Shown: in pieces, positions 46,480 through 55,038 of the stretch
How positions within the stretch are numbered: position 1 is the stretch's first letter
Layout of the letters: every line of letters begins with the position of its first letter
NCBI RefSeq assembly: GCF_011761635.1
Contig: NZ_JAASRN010000002.1
Coordinates: forward strand, 832,634 to 896,633
DNA: 64,000 nt
Direction: 5' to 3'
Origin: Thermonema lapsum
Lineage (GTDB): Bacteria > Bacteroidota > Bacteroidia > Cytophagales > Thermonemataceae
Translations under genes and position numbers: made by a program
Notes under the pieces: model-generated
Told to the model about the DNA's origin: nothing
Seen by the model: only the letters and a program-made list of their open reading frames with translations
The model's database searches: none

Positions 46480-46890
46480 ATGAGTGCCGAAATTTTGTTA
46501 AACAGCGATGTGGCGCGCATAGAGTACTTGCCGCAGGATTCTTTTTTGAAGCTTACTCTTATTGGCAACCTCGACAAAGAAGACTATCAGTCCACATGGA
46601 ATTTTCTCTTGGACTGTATTACAGAAAAGCAACCCAAAAAAATCTTGGTAGACCAGCGCCCCATGACCAAAGCAAGCATAGAGTCACGCGCTTGGCTGTT
46701 GGTCAAGTGGTTACCCAAGTTCAAAAGCAAAGTGACCCACCCCACTAAGGTAGCCGTGCTCTTTTCTAAGAGCCTTGCTGTGAAAATCGGGGGTGAGTTT
46801 TTAGTGAATGCCGCTTCTAAAGAAGTAGAAACGGCACAATTGCAAGTGTTTCAAGACGAAAACGAGGCTATTCATTGGCTGCAAGAGTAG
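46480..46890 (+). CDS. STAS/SpoIIAA-like protein, second of a tandem pair
   Basis: This 136-residue paralogue of the preceding protein shares near-identical blocks (KEDYQS.WN, EKQPKK, DQRPM.KAS.ESRAW, VKWLPKF, KIGG.FLV.AA). The two genes are 13 bases apart and must be co-transcribed, so they are probably a local duplication that has diverged at the termini. The stop codon at 46888-46890 lies upstream of the start of the LD-carboxypeptidase gene, which may join the same transcript. Function unknown beyond the fold-level resemblance. Confidence 0.7.
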   Translation: MSAEILLNSDVARIEYLPQDSFLKLTLIGNLDKEDYQSTWNFLLDCITEKQPKKILVDQRPMTKASIESRAWLLVKWLPKFKSKVTHPTKVAVLFSKSLAVKIGGEFLVNAASKEVETAQLQVFQDENEAIHWLQE

Positions 46891-46901
46891 GCAAAGGCAT
46901 T

Positions 46902-47804
46902 GTGGTACCGCCCCCGGTATCGCCCAACCACAGCATTGCTCTTTGGGCGCCGGCTTTTGCCCCACCAAAGGCTGCTGATTACCAACAAGCCGCCGCAAAA
47001 TGGTGCCAACAATACGGATGGCAATGCCTGCTTCCTACAGCAAGTCCTACGCATCATGCCTTTGCGGGCACTCCTCATGAGCGACTTGAGCAGCTACAAA
47101 ACATTTTAAACCGTTCCAACGTCGGTGCCATATGGGCAATAAGAGGGGGGTATGGCAGCTATCAACTGCTGCCCGATTTCCCAATAGAACAGTGGCGGAA
47201 AAAGCGACCTTGGCTTATTGGCTTTAGCGACATCACCGCCTTGCAGCTGTATCTTCTGAAGCAAGGAATTGCTTCTTTACATGCCCCCATGCCTGCTGTT
47301 TTAGCCCAAACTCAAGCCACTTCACTTCGCTATTTGGCTATGTTTCTGCAAGGCAAGGTACCTGTATATCGCACCGAAGCGCACCCATTACAGCAAGAGG
47401 GAGAAGTAAAGGGAAGCTTGATAGGCGGTAACTTGGCAGTGCTTTGCAGCCTCATAGGCACCCCTTTTATGCCTGATTTGCGTAACCAAATACTCTTTAT
47501 AGAAGAAGTAGGGGAACATAGCTATGCCATCGACCGCCTGTTGCATCAACTGCACTATGCATTTCCTCTCAACCACCTGCGTGGCTTGATTGTAGGCAGT
47601 ATGAGCCGCTCGCCCGATGGCGAAACGCAAGAATATATTTACAGACGGATTGCCGAAATCGTGCGGCAAAAAGCACCCGGTCTGCCTTTCTGCTTAGGTT
47701 TTCCCGTAGGACATGAGCCACACAACTACCCCATGTTGCAAGGTGGTATGGTGAGACTTAGCATAGAAGCACATTCCTGTACCTTATCTTTTCTGCCGCA
47801 ATAA
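46902..47804 (+). CDS. ldcA: LD-carboxypeptidase (peptidase S66 family)
   Basis: This 300-residue enzyme is predicted to remove the terminal D-alanine of muramoyl tetrapeptides in peptidoglycan recycling. The catalytic Ser is S86 in IRGGYGSYQLLP. The later Glu is in LFIEEVGEHSYAIDR, and the His in GFPVGHEPHNYPM. A GTG at 46902 gives the typical N-terminus (PPPVSPNHSIALWAPAF); an in-frame TTG at 46875 would overlap the preceding gene. No signal peptide, so it is cytoplasmic. Its last 21 bases overlap the convergent glycosyltransferase gene. Confidence 0.9.
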   Translation: MVPPPVSPNHSIALWAPAFAPPKAADYQQAAAKWCQQYGWQCLLPTASPTHHAFAGTPHERLEQLQNILNRSNVGAIWAIRGGYGSYQLLPDFPIEQWRKKRPWLIGFSDITALQLYLLKQGIASLHAPMPAVLAQTQATSLRYLAMFLQGKVPVYRTEAHPLQQEGEVKGSLIGGNLAVLCSLIGTPFMPDLRNQILFIEEVGEHSYAIDRLLHQLHYAFPLNHLRGLIVGSMSRSPDGETQEYIYRRIAEIVRQKAPGLPFCLGFPVGHEPHNYPMLQGGMVRLSIEAHSCTLSFLPQ

Positions 47805-49067
47805 CTCTTCATAAAGGCGGCTGTACTGCTGGGCAACCACCGCTTCGCTATAGTGTGTTTCTACCCACTGCCGGGCAGACAAGCGCAGCGTATTTGCTTT
47901 TTCGAGCAAAAAAAGAATACCTTCCACACAAGCCTGCGGCGACAGGTCGCGCATCAAGAAACCATTTTGCCCGTGTGCTATCATTTCGGGAATTCCCCCC
48001 ACAGGGGTAGCCAGTACAGGCGTGCCACTTGCCATTGCTTCCATGATGGTATTGGGCAAATTGTCTTGGCGTGAAGTGAGCACATAAGCGTCTGCCGCTG
48101 CATATAAGCGGTTTAGTTCTTTGGGGTCGAGAAAGCTTCCCAAATGACGATGCTCTATTAAGTCAAAAGACATACATTCCGCTGCTTTGCCAAAAGTGCA
48201 AAATAAAATCTTGCTTGCCATTGCAGGATACTGTTTTTCCAGAAGCCGCAGCGCTTCCAGCAGAATATCCATCCCTTTGCGCCTGTCTTTCAGCGAAGCA
48301 GCTCCACAAAGTAAAACGAAACGACCGGGCGGCAGTTGCCATGCACTCTTTGCCTGCTCTTGAGGTAGATATTGAAACTGATTCGTATCTAAAGGATTGG
48401 GGATGTGGTGTATAGCGGCAGTATCTAACAGCCCGGAAGCACGGGCACAGTCTGCCAGCCAGCGGCTGCATCCTACCCAGCAAACCAGAGGAGAGAATTG
48501 TTGCCAAAACTGCGCTTTCCTCTGCCGGTGGCTACAAACTACCGGGTGAAACGCTGTTTTTATCTTAGGACATCGGGCACATGATTGCTCATAGGCATTG
48601 CAGTCGCCACTGTAGTGGCAGCCGCCGGTGAATGTCCACATATCATGCATGGTTACTACCATCGGCTTCTGCCACATGCCTATATAACGCAAAGACCGCA
48701 TAGACAAAAAGGCATCATTTATCCAATGTAAGTGAATGATATCAGCTTCTTGCAGTAAGGGGTGACGGTGCAAGCCAATTCCCCAAGGTGCCAGAGAAAA
48801 CTGAAACCAGTCCTCTCGGTTTCGCAAAAGCAAGCGCATACTCATCTCTTCCACTCCAAAACGCAGCCACCATTGCTTTTGTCTCCAAACAGAAGACACG
48901 CAGCTATACACCCCTTCTTCAGGGGAATGCGGTGCAGGCTCGGCATGCAAAAAATTCACCTCCAACGAGGTATGTTTGCGTAAAGCATGCCACAAACGCC
49001 CTGCTGCAATAGCTGCCCCACCTTTTTGAAAATAGGTACTCAATATCAGAACCCTTATGTTTTTCAA
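47784..49067 (-). CDS. Glycosyltransferase (GT4/GT-B family)
   Basis: This roughly 427-residue GT-B protein starts at a probable TTG (LKNIRVLILSTYFQKGGAAIAAGRLWHAL). Acceptor-side features include HLHWINDAFLSMRSL and TMHDMWTFTGGCHYSGDC. The donor-side domain has LLCGAASLKDRRKGMDILLEALR and the nucleotide-sugar E-x7-E type motif PNTIMEAMASGTPVLATPVGGIPEMI. The frame extends to an ATG at 49130, but candidate -7 elements lie at 49091-49111, so the longer form would start upstream of the promoter. Sugar and acceptor are unknown. It is divergent from a nucleotidyltransferase gene. Confidence 0.87.
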   Translation of the reverse strand: MKNIRVLILSTYFQKGGAAIAAGRLWHALRKHTSLEVNFLHAEPAPHSPEEGVYSCVSSVWRQKQWWLRFGVEEMSMRLLLRNREDWFQFSLAPWGIGLHRHPLLQEADIIHLHWINDAFLSMRSLRYIGMWQKPMVVTMHDMWTFTGGCHYSGDCNAYEQSCARCPKIKTAFHPVVCSHRQRKAQFWQQFSPLVCWVGCSRWLADCARASGLLDTAAIHHIPNPLDTNQFQYLPQEQAKSAWQLPPGRFVLLCGAASLKDRRKGMDILLEALRLLEKQYPAMASKILFCTFGKAAECMSFDLIEHRHLGSFLDPKELNRLYAAADAYVLTSRQDNLPNTIMEAMASGTPVLATPVGGIPEMIAHGQNGFLMRDLSPQACVEGILFLLEKANTLRLSARQWVETHYSEAVVAQQYSRLYEELLRQKR

Positions 49068-49090
49068 GGCATTGTCGTTTACACAATTTG

Positions 49091-49111
49091 CAAAACTAAA
49101 CAACAAAGCTA
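49091..49111 (-). promoter_or_regulatory. Two candidate -7 elements for the glycosyltransferase gene
   Basis: The minus strand carries TAGTTTTG (49091-49098) and TAGCTTTG (49104-49111), both matching TAnnTTTG, shortly upstream of the TTG at 49067. Confidence 0.4.
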
Positions 49112-49130
49112 TTTTGCCTATTACTTGCAT

Positions 49131-49138
49131 TATTTTTG
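49131..49138 (+). promoter_or_regulatory. Candidate -7 element for the nucleotidyltransferase operon
   Basis: TATTTTTG matches TAnnTTTG, 67 bases before the ATG at 49206. Confidence 0.4.
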
Positions 49139-49205
49139 AGGCGACAGGATTTACCTACGCTTAAACAACACAATTAAAATTAAACACCCAAAACTCTATA
49201 TACCT

Positions 49206-50216
49206 ATGTTACGGTTAATTGTTCCTATGGCAGGCATGGGCAAACGCATGCGCCCCCATACGCTCACTGTTCCTAAGCCACTCATTCCCATTGCTGGGAA
49301 ACCTATTGTCCAGCGTTTAGTGGAAGACATTGCCAAGACATGCCCCGAACCCATCGCCGAAGTAGCATTCATCATCAAAGAGGATTTCGGAAAAGAAGTA
49401 GAAGATGCCCTAAAAAAGGTGGCTGAAAGCATCCAAGCAGAAGCTAAAATCTACTATCAACCCGAAGCATTGGGCACAGCGCATGCCATTTTATGCGCTG
49501 CCGATAGCCTATTGGATAAAACCATCATTGCTTTTGCCGACACACTCTTCAAGGCAAACTTCACCATAGACACCAACCAAGACGGAATCATTTGGGTGCA
49601 AGAGGTCGAAGACCCTCGCCCCTTTGGCGTGGTGAAACTCGACGAACAAGGCTATATCACCGAGTTCATCGAAAAGCCTGAGACGCCCATTTCCAAACTG
49701 GCAATTATTGGCATTTATTATATCAAAGATGGCGCCAATTTGAAAAAAGAACTTCAATACCTCATAGACAACGATATCAAAGAAAAAGGAGAGTACCAAC
49801 TGACCAATGCCCTTGAAAATATGAAGCAAAAGGGGCTACGATTCACCACAGGACAGGTAAATGAGTGGTTGGACTGCGGCAACAAAGATGCTACGGTATA
49901 TACCAACCAACGATACTTGGAATTCATCAAAGATGAACCCTTGATAGATAAGAGTGCCGTCATAGAAGAAGCCGTGATTATTCCGCCGGTATATATAGGC
50001 GAAGGCGCTGTGGTTCGTCGTGCAGTAGTAGGTCCCCACGTGTCGATAGGGGCACACAGCCGCATAGAAAACGCCGTCATGAAAAACGGCATCGTGCAAA
50101 CCAATACCCACATCAATGGGTTGATTGCCGATAATTTTATGATTGGCAATTTTGTTGTATATTCATCTACCCCAGAAGACCTCAGTATTGGCGATTACAA
50201 CCAAATCAAAAAATAG
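49206..50216 (+). CDS. Sugar-phosphate nucleotidyltransferase with C-terminal left-handed beta-helix
   Basis: This 336-residue enzyme activates a sugar-1-phosphate to an NDP-sugar. The N-terminal NTP-transferase signature is IVPMAGMGKRMRPHT..PKPLIPIAGKP. A product-binding loop (EALGTAHAILCA) and FADTLF follow, and the C-terminal third is a hexapeptide-repeat beta-helix (IIPPVYIGEGAVVRRAVVGPHVSIGAHSRI). It resembles RmlA-like and GlmU/mannose-1-phosphate guanylyltransferase families; the sugar and nucleotide cannot be settled by eye. The TPR gene begins 2 bases after the stop, so they share a transcript, and the glycosyltransferase is divergent. Confidence 0.88.
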   Translation: MLRLIVPMAGMGKRMRPHTLTVPKPLIPIAGKPIVQRLVEDIAKTCPEPIAEVAFIIKEDFGKEVEDALKKVAESIQAEAKIYYQPEALGTAHAILCAADSLLDKTIIAFADTLFKANFTIDTNQDGIIWVQEVEDPRPFGVVKLDEQGYITEFIEKPETPISKLAIIGIYYIKDGANLKKELQYLIDNDIKEKGEYQLTNALENMKQKGLRFTTGQVNEWLDCGNKDATVYTNQRYLEFIKDEPLIDKSAVIEEAVIIPPVYIGEGAVVRRAVVGPHVSIGAHSRIENAVMKNGIVQTNTHINGLIADNFMIGNFVVYSSTPEDLSIGDYNQIKK

Positions 50217-50218
50217 TT

Positions 50219-51955
50219 ATGGCAGTGCTTCGAAGTGCCCTTTTCTTGTTTATGTGTGTATTGCTGGTGCCAGTACCAAGCCAAGCACAAAAAAAGCGAA
50301 AAGATAAAAAAAACAGTGACGCCCGAAACGAGCAGGTTTTGCTGGCAGAAGCAGAGCTTATCGAAGGCATGCGTTACTACATACAAGACAACTACGAGAG
50401 GGCACTTCAGCAAATCCTGAAAGGCATACGCATCAACCCCCAAAGCAGTGGTTTGTACTATCAAGCCGCTGTTACCCTTTCCAAAATGGATAAAAACGAG
50501 GAAGCACTCGTCTATGTAGAAAAGGCATTGAGCTTAGACAGTCAAAATCCCTATTACTACATTTTAAAAGCACATTTGCAAAGTGCTCTTTTCCGCTACA
50601 AAGAAGCCGCACAAACTTACGAGACATTGCTTGCGCATTTCCCCTCATACAGTTACTATGCCCTTGACCTGGGACTACTCTACGAAGAGCAACTCAACAA
50701 CCCTGAAAAAGCGCTGGCAGCTTACCGCAAACTGTTGGAAGAAATAGGCGAAACCAACGAAGTGCTTACCCGCATGCAGCGCCTCTATCTCCGACAAGGC
50801 GAGTATGTCGAAGCCTTCCGCATCGCTTTGCGCCGCCTCGACCAAAGGGGCAGCGACCTTTCACCTTATCTACCTTTTATTGAGCTCATTGAAAATGCTC
50901 CTCTCCCACAAGTAGAAAGCTTGAACCGTGCAATCGCAAATGACCCTATGCTGAAAACACACCCCGCATCACAACTTGTGTGGGCATTGGGCTTATATAG
51001 GCTCGAACAAAAAAAGGATAGCCAGCGCCTTCTTCAAAATGTCATCGAGCATCCTTCTATAAATAATGCACTGCGTGAAGTGGCAGTACTCGGTTATGTG
51101 CGTCTCTTTAAAAATGAAGCAGACCTTGGTTTCCTCATGAAGTATCTTGCAGAGCTTTGTCGCAAGAATCCTTACAATACCGACCTGCTCAACCAATATG
51201 GCATTGTATTGCAAAAACGCTACCGTTATGCGGAGGCTGCGCAGGTTTTTTTGCAAAGTTTGGAAACCCAACAGTCCCAGATAGAAATATGGTTGCGCCT
51301 GTTTGACTGCTTAGAGAAAGCAGGTCAATATCAGCTGTTTTACACCAAAACACAAGAAGGCATCGAGTTGTATCCTTTTCAAGGCATCATTTGGATGCAT
51401 CATGCCACTGCCTGCCTGTATGGGCAGCGAACCGCAGAAGCTGTCAAAGCCATTGAGCGGGCTCGCCAGCTGATAAGCGACAACCAAGACTTTCTTTTGC
51501 CTGAAATAGAAAGGATAGAAGCGCTCATACAAGCACAAGAGGGCAAGATAGGCGATGCCATAGAAAAAATGGAAAAACTCCTACGCAAACAAGGTGAATC
51601 GCCACAGCTGCTGTATGATTACTGCCTACTGCTGGCAAGCCACAAACAAAAACTCGACTACGCTCGTAGCCTCTCGGAAAAATTACTTAAACTTGCAGAC
51701 AGCAGCCCATTTGCGCAGTATGCCCATGGACGGGTACTTTACAGCCTGCGGCTATACACAGAAGCTTTGCCTTACCTGAAACAAGCAGCAGAACAGTTAT
51801 CTACCGCCTATACTTTAGAAAGCTATGGCGATGTGTTGTTCAGGTTAGGCAAAACCGAAGAAGCCGTAGAGCTATGGCAAAAGGCTTTGAAGCTGTCTGA
51901 GACACCTGAAAGATTAAAGAAAAAAATAGACGAAAAGAGATTGTATGAAGATTAA
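50219..51955 (+). CDS. Exported TPR-repeat protein
   Basis: This 578-residue protein has a signal peptide (LRSALFLFMCVLLVPVPSQAQ), a short Lys-rich linker (KKRKDKKN) and then a solenoid of TPR repeats over most of the rest (for example YYQAAVTLSKMDKNEEALVYVEKALSLDSQNPYYYI, and YGDVLFRLGKTEEAVELWQKALKLS at the end). It is probably periplasmic or outer-membrane associated and mediates protein-protein contacts. It begins 2 bases after the nucleotidyltransferase stop and overlaps the DUF4292 lipoprotein gene by 11 bases, a gene order common in this phylum. Confidence 0.88.
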   Translation: MAVLRSALFLFMCVLLVPVPSQAQKKRKDKKNSDARNEQVLLAEAELIEGMRYYIQDNYERALQQILKGIRINPQSSGLYYQAAVTLSKMDKNEEALVYVEKALSLDSQNPYYYILKAHLQSALFRYKEAAQTYETLLAHFPSYSYYALDLGLLYEEQLNNPEKALAAYRKLLEEIGETNEVLTRMQRLYLRQGEYVEAFRIALRRLDQRGSDLSPYLPFIELIENAPLPQVESLNRAIANDPMLKTHPASQLVWALGLYRLEQKKDSQRLLQNVIEHPSINNALREVAVLGYVRLFKNEADLGFLMKYLAELCRKNPYNTDLLNQYGIVLQKRYRYAEAAQVFLQSLETQQSQIEIWLRLFDCLEKAGQYQLFYTKTQEGIELYPFQGIIWMHHATACLYGQRTAEAVKAIERARQLISDNQDFLLPEIERIEALIQAQEGKIGDAIEKMEKLLRKQGESPQLLYDYCLLLASHKQKLDYARSLSEKLLKLADSSPFAQYAHGRVLYSLRLYTEALPYLKQAAEQLSTAYTLESYGDVLFRLGKTEEAVELWQKALKLSETPERLKKKIDEKRLYED

Positions 51956-52715
51956 CCACGTAGCTGCTTTTTACCTTCTGATGCTTTGCTCTTTTTTGCT
52001 TTTACCCGCTTGTAAAAAACGTAACTTCCCCAAAGCAGACTTGCGCGACAGCTTGCTGCTGTCAACAACTGATTTTAAGTTTTTAAGCGCCAGAGCAAAT
52101 TTGGACTTCTCGCTTTCATCGCAAAACGCCAAAGCCAAAACTGCCATACGCATGCAGAAAGACTCGTTGATGTGGCTTTCTATTGGCAGTTCCATGGGCA
52201 TAGAAGTACTAAGAGTACAGGCAACCCCCGAATCCATTGCGGTCATCAATCGCGACCAGCAAACTTATCAGGAATTCAGCTTTCAGGAACTGAGCAATAG
52301 GTTCAGCTTTCCGCTTTCTTTCAATTTGTTGCAAAACTTGCTGATTGGCGATATGCCTGTCAAACAGTTTTCCAAAAATCAAAGCATGCTCAACAACGAC
52401 GAGCACATCATCCGCCAACAAGTCAATGATATCGAAATACAAAACTACGTGAGTGCAGCCACCGGCAAACTCAACCGTCTGATAATCAAAGACACTCGCA
52501 GTGGCAGCCTTATGGATATTGTTTATCAAGACTACACTTTGGTAGATGGCGTTTTGTTTCCCTACCACATCAAAGCGCAGCTGCACTACCAAAACAAAGA
52601 AAACGCTGAAAAACAGACCCTAAAAGCGGAAGTGGAATATCAGAAAATAGAACTAAGTAGAGAACCCTTGCGTTTCCCTTTTAAGGTGCCCAGCACTTAC
52701 CAAAAGACCAACTAA
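51945..52715 (+). CDS. DUF4292 lipoprotein
   Basis: This 256-residue protein starts with a lipoprotein signal (HVAAFYLLMLCSFLLLPAC; Cys23). The DUF4292 domain follows, with RANLDFSLSSQNAKAKTAIRMQKDSLMWLSIGSSMGIEVLR near the start of the mature part. The fold is thought to resemble LolA/LolB-type lipid or lipoprotein-binding barrels; that is a fold-level resemblance, not shown function. It overlaps the TPR gene by 11 bases and ends just before nuoI, so the nucleotidyltransferase, TPR, DUF4292 and nuoI-J genes may form one transcript. Confidence 0.85.
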   Translation: MKINHVAAFYLLMLCSFLLLPACKKRNFPKADLRDSLLLSTTDFKFLSARANLDFSLSSQNAKAKTAIRMQKDSLMWLSIGSSMGIEVLRVQATPESIAVINRDQQTYQEFSFQELSNRFSFPLSFNLLQNLLIGDMPVKQFSKNQSMLNNDEHIIRQQVNDIEIQNYVSAATGKLNRLIIKDTRSGSLMDIVYQDYTLVDGVLFPYHIKAQLHYQNKENAEKQTLKAEVEYQKIELSREPLRFPFKVPSTYQKTN

Positions 52716-53690
52716 ATGTTTTGGCAGACGACTCTCTCCACCCTGAAGAGCCTGTATAAGGGCATACAACTTACCCTGCAGCATCTGTTTCAAGCAAGAG
52801 TGCGCCGTCCAGCTTTGCCTGTTTGGCATCCAGACTATTTCCGATATGCCCATGGGCGCGTTACCCTGCAATACCCACATGAGCAAATACCTGTTCCGGA
52901 CAACGGACGCTACCGCCTCCATAATGAAATAGATGACTGCATCGTATGCGACAAGTGCGCCAAAATATGCCCTGTAGACTGTATTGAAATAGAAGCCATC
53001 AAGTCGCCAGTGCCCATAGGCACCACCAGCGACGGCACAGTGAAACGCCTATATGCAGCCAAGTTCAACATAGATATGGCAAAATGCTGTTACTGCGGGC
53101 TGTGCACTACCGTTTGCCCTACCGAGTGCCTCACCATGAGCAAAACCTTTGATTATACCGAAGCCGATGTTTATGACTTGCTTTATTTGTTTGGCAATTT
53201 AAGCAAAGAAGAAATAGCCGAGAAGCAGGCACTCTGGGTACAATATCAAGCCGAAAAGGAAGCACAACCCCAAACACAAAATAATACAAACAGCCGTCAA
53301 TCTGTCAATGCAAATCCCGTTTTTAAACCCAAACCCCAAAAAACAGCTACTACCTCACCTAAGAGCTCCGAAGAAACGGAAGAAAAGCCATCTCCCAAGC
53401 CGGTATTTAAACCTAAAATGAAGCCCCAGACAAGCCAAGAAAACACAAGCAAAGCAGTCATCAAACCCAAGCTAAAAGCGCCAGTAAAGCCAACAGAAGA
53501 AACAGAAACCGAAGAAAAAAATGCAGCGAAACCGGTCATCAAGCCTAAAATAAAACCGATAAAACCCATTAGTCCAGAGGACAAACCCGCTGACTCAAGA
53601 GAAGAAACAACGCCACAAACAAGCGAAGAGAAGAAAGCAAAGCCCGTCATCAAGCCTAAAATCCCTCCCAAAAAAAATCCTGACGCATGA
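52716..53690 (+). CDS. nuoI: NADH-quinone oxidoreductase subunit I with a repetitive Pro/Lys tail
   Basis: This 324-residue protein carries the two 4Fe-4S clusters of complex I subunit I. The first is C75-x2-C78-x2-C81-x3-C85 and the second C124-x2-C127-x2-C130-x3-C134. Its N-terminal helix is short. Residues about 200-324 are an extra tail with five copies of a KPVxKPKxK-type unit (at about 200, 227, 246, 272 and 309), separated by Glu/Thr/Ser-rich spacers. This tail is absent from ordinary NuoI, which is about 160-180 residues. nuoJ overlaps the stop by 4 bases. No other complex I genes are nearby. Confidence 0.9.
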   Translation: MFWQTTLSTLKSLYKGIQLTLQHLFQARVRRPALPVWHPDYFRYAHGRVTLQYPHEQIPVPDNGRYRLHNEIDDCIVCDKCAKICPVDCIEIEAIKSPVPIGTTSDGTVKRLYAAKFNIDMAKCCYCGLCTTVCPTECLTMSKTFDYTEADVYDLLYLFGNLSKEEIAEKQALWVQYQAEKEAQPQTQNNTNSRQSVNANPVFKPKPQKTATTSPKSSEETEEKPSPKPVFKPKMKPQTSQENTSKAVIKPKLKAPVKPTEETETEEKNAAKPVIKPKIKPIKPISPEDKPADSREETTPQTSEEKKAKPVIKPKIPPKKNPDA

Positions 53691-54187
53691 TGAACGAATG
53701 GTTGTCATATCTCTTTGGCGCTGTGGTTGCAGGGGCTGCCGTTTATGCTGCCCTCAGTAAGCACTTGGTGCGCATTGTTTTTGCTCTTCTGGCTTGCTTG
53801 CTGGGCGTGGCTGCCTTGTATGTCCTTCTGATGGCTGAGCTCATTGCAGTGGCGCAGCTCATTGTGTATATCGGCGGTGTGCTCGTGGTACTTCTTTTTG
53901 CAGTGCTTCTGACCCAACGTCAAGATGCAGAAAAGACGCCCCATATACACAACAGAAATCCCTTCTTGGGCAGCATTTTAAGCATTGCACTCTTGGGCTT
54001 GCTTCTGTATGGCATTTCTTCGCTACCTTCCTTGCCATCAACCACTGCCTACCCTTCGCTCTATGAACTGAGCGCCCAATTGATGAGCAAACACCTATTG
54101 GCATTCGAGATTGCCGGTTTGCTGCTTACCGTAGCACTCATAGGCGCCCTTTATTGGATAAAAAAAGCCACTACTTTGCCTGAATAG
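53687..54187 (+). CDS. nuoJ: NADH-quinone oxidoreductase subunit J
   Basis: This 166-residue membrane subunit of complex I has five hydrophobic segments (LFGAVVAGAAVYAALS; RIVFALLACLLGVAALYVLLMAELIAVAQLIVYIGGVLVVLLFAVLL; further two at about 85-105 and 138-155). The sequence AELIAVAQLIVYIGGVLVLLF-like core is typical of NuoJ. It overlaps nuoI by 4 bases (ATGA). Downstream there is no nuoK, only a hemerythrin gene, so complex I genes are dispersed in this genome. Confidence 0.88.
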   Translation: MMNEWLSYLFGAVVAGAAVYAALSKHLVRIVFALLACLLGVAALYVLLMAELIAVAQLIVYIGGVLVVLLFAVLLTQRQDAEKTPHIHNRNPFLGSILSIALLGLLLYGISSLPSLPSTTAYPSLYELSAQLMSKHLLAFEIAGLLLTVALIGALYWIKKATTLPE

Positions 54188-54288
54188 GACTAAGTGCCTC
54201 ATTTCCTTGAAACAATGCAAGTGGTATTTTCATACTTTTTGTTAAATTAGCTTTTGCTTTCTTCATCCTTCTCATGTAAAACAGAATC

Positions 54289-55038
54289 ATGCTGCTGCAT
54301 ATAACCATAGAACAACTGGTGCGAAGCAACTACGTTTATGCCATGGCATTGCGCCATCTGGGCATTCGTTTTTTTGAGCATCCGCACACTACCGTAGCAG
54401 AGTTGTGCCAGCGTCATTCATGGAATGAACAACACATTTCTTCCTTCTTCTTGGATTATCACAAGCTATTCCGAGAGCTGTCGATACAGGAGGCTAAATC
54501 GTGCAGTATTGAGTTTTTGCTGGATTATCTGCGCCACGCACACCGTCTTTTTGTTCGCGAACGGCTGCCTTTTATGGCAGAACTTATCGAAGCGCTGCCG
54601 GTTTTACCTTCCTACAAAGACTTGATAGAAGATTTAAAAGTGCTTTTTCCTCTCTTTACCGAAGAATTTGTTTTGCACATTCACGAAGAAGAAGACCACT
54701 TTTTTTATTACATCGATTTGCTGCTGCAAGCCAAGGCGTCTTCGGGGCTTTCCCCAGAATTGGTTTTAAAAATGCAGCAAACCCATGTAGGCAGCTTTGC
54801 CATTGACCATGATAGTCACGACGATGAAATGCGGGGTATTCGCCGCCTGACCCATAACTACCACATTCCTGATAAAGCCCCCACTGACCTTGTAGTGGTT
54901 TTGTCGGCGCTTGCCGACTTTGACCGGGAACTACATCTGCATGCACGACTTGAAAATGAAGTGCTCTTTCCCAAAGCCTTGCGCTTAGAGCAAGAGATTA
55001 AACGGCGATATCTGCCCCTCATCTTCTCTTCCAACTAA
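54289..55038 (+). CDS. Hemerythrin-domain protein
   Basis: This 249-residue protein has a helical N-terminus (about residues 1-60) like the ScdA_N/DUF542 segment of RIC/YtfE proteins. It lacks their Cys motif, which may affect function. The hemerythrin four-helix domain has iron-ligand candidates H83/H85 (LRHAHRLF), H130/H132 and E133/E134 (LHIHEEED), H174 and H177 (AIDHDSHDDEM) and H216/H218 with E222 (LHLHARLENEVLFP). YtfE-type proteins repair iron centres after nitrosative damage; others sense oxygen. The role here is inferred from the family. Its stop overlaps the convergent histidine kinase by 4 bases. Confidence 0.85.
   Translation: MLLHITIEQLVRSNYVYAMALRHLGIRFFEHPHTTVAELCQRHSWNEQHISSFFLDYHKLFRELSIQEAKSCSIEFLLDYLRHAHRLFVRERLPFMAELIEALPVLPSYKDLIEDLKVLFPLFTEEFVLHIHEEEDHFFYYIDLLLQAKASSGLSPELVLKMQQTHVGSFAIDHDSHDDEMRGIRRLTHNYHIPDKAPTDLVVVLSALADFDRELHLHARLENEVLFPKALRLEQEIKRRYLPLIFSSN

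Noticed and set aside
53300-53690. Repeat array or CRISPR in the 3' part of nuoI
   Set aside because: The repetition is at protein level (KPVxKPKxK units with variable spacers) and the DNA copies are not regular direct repeats.
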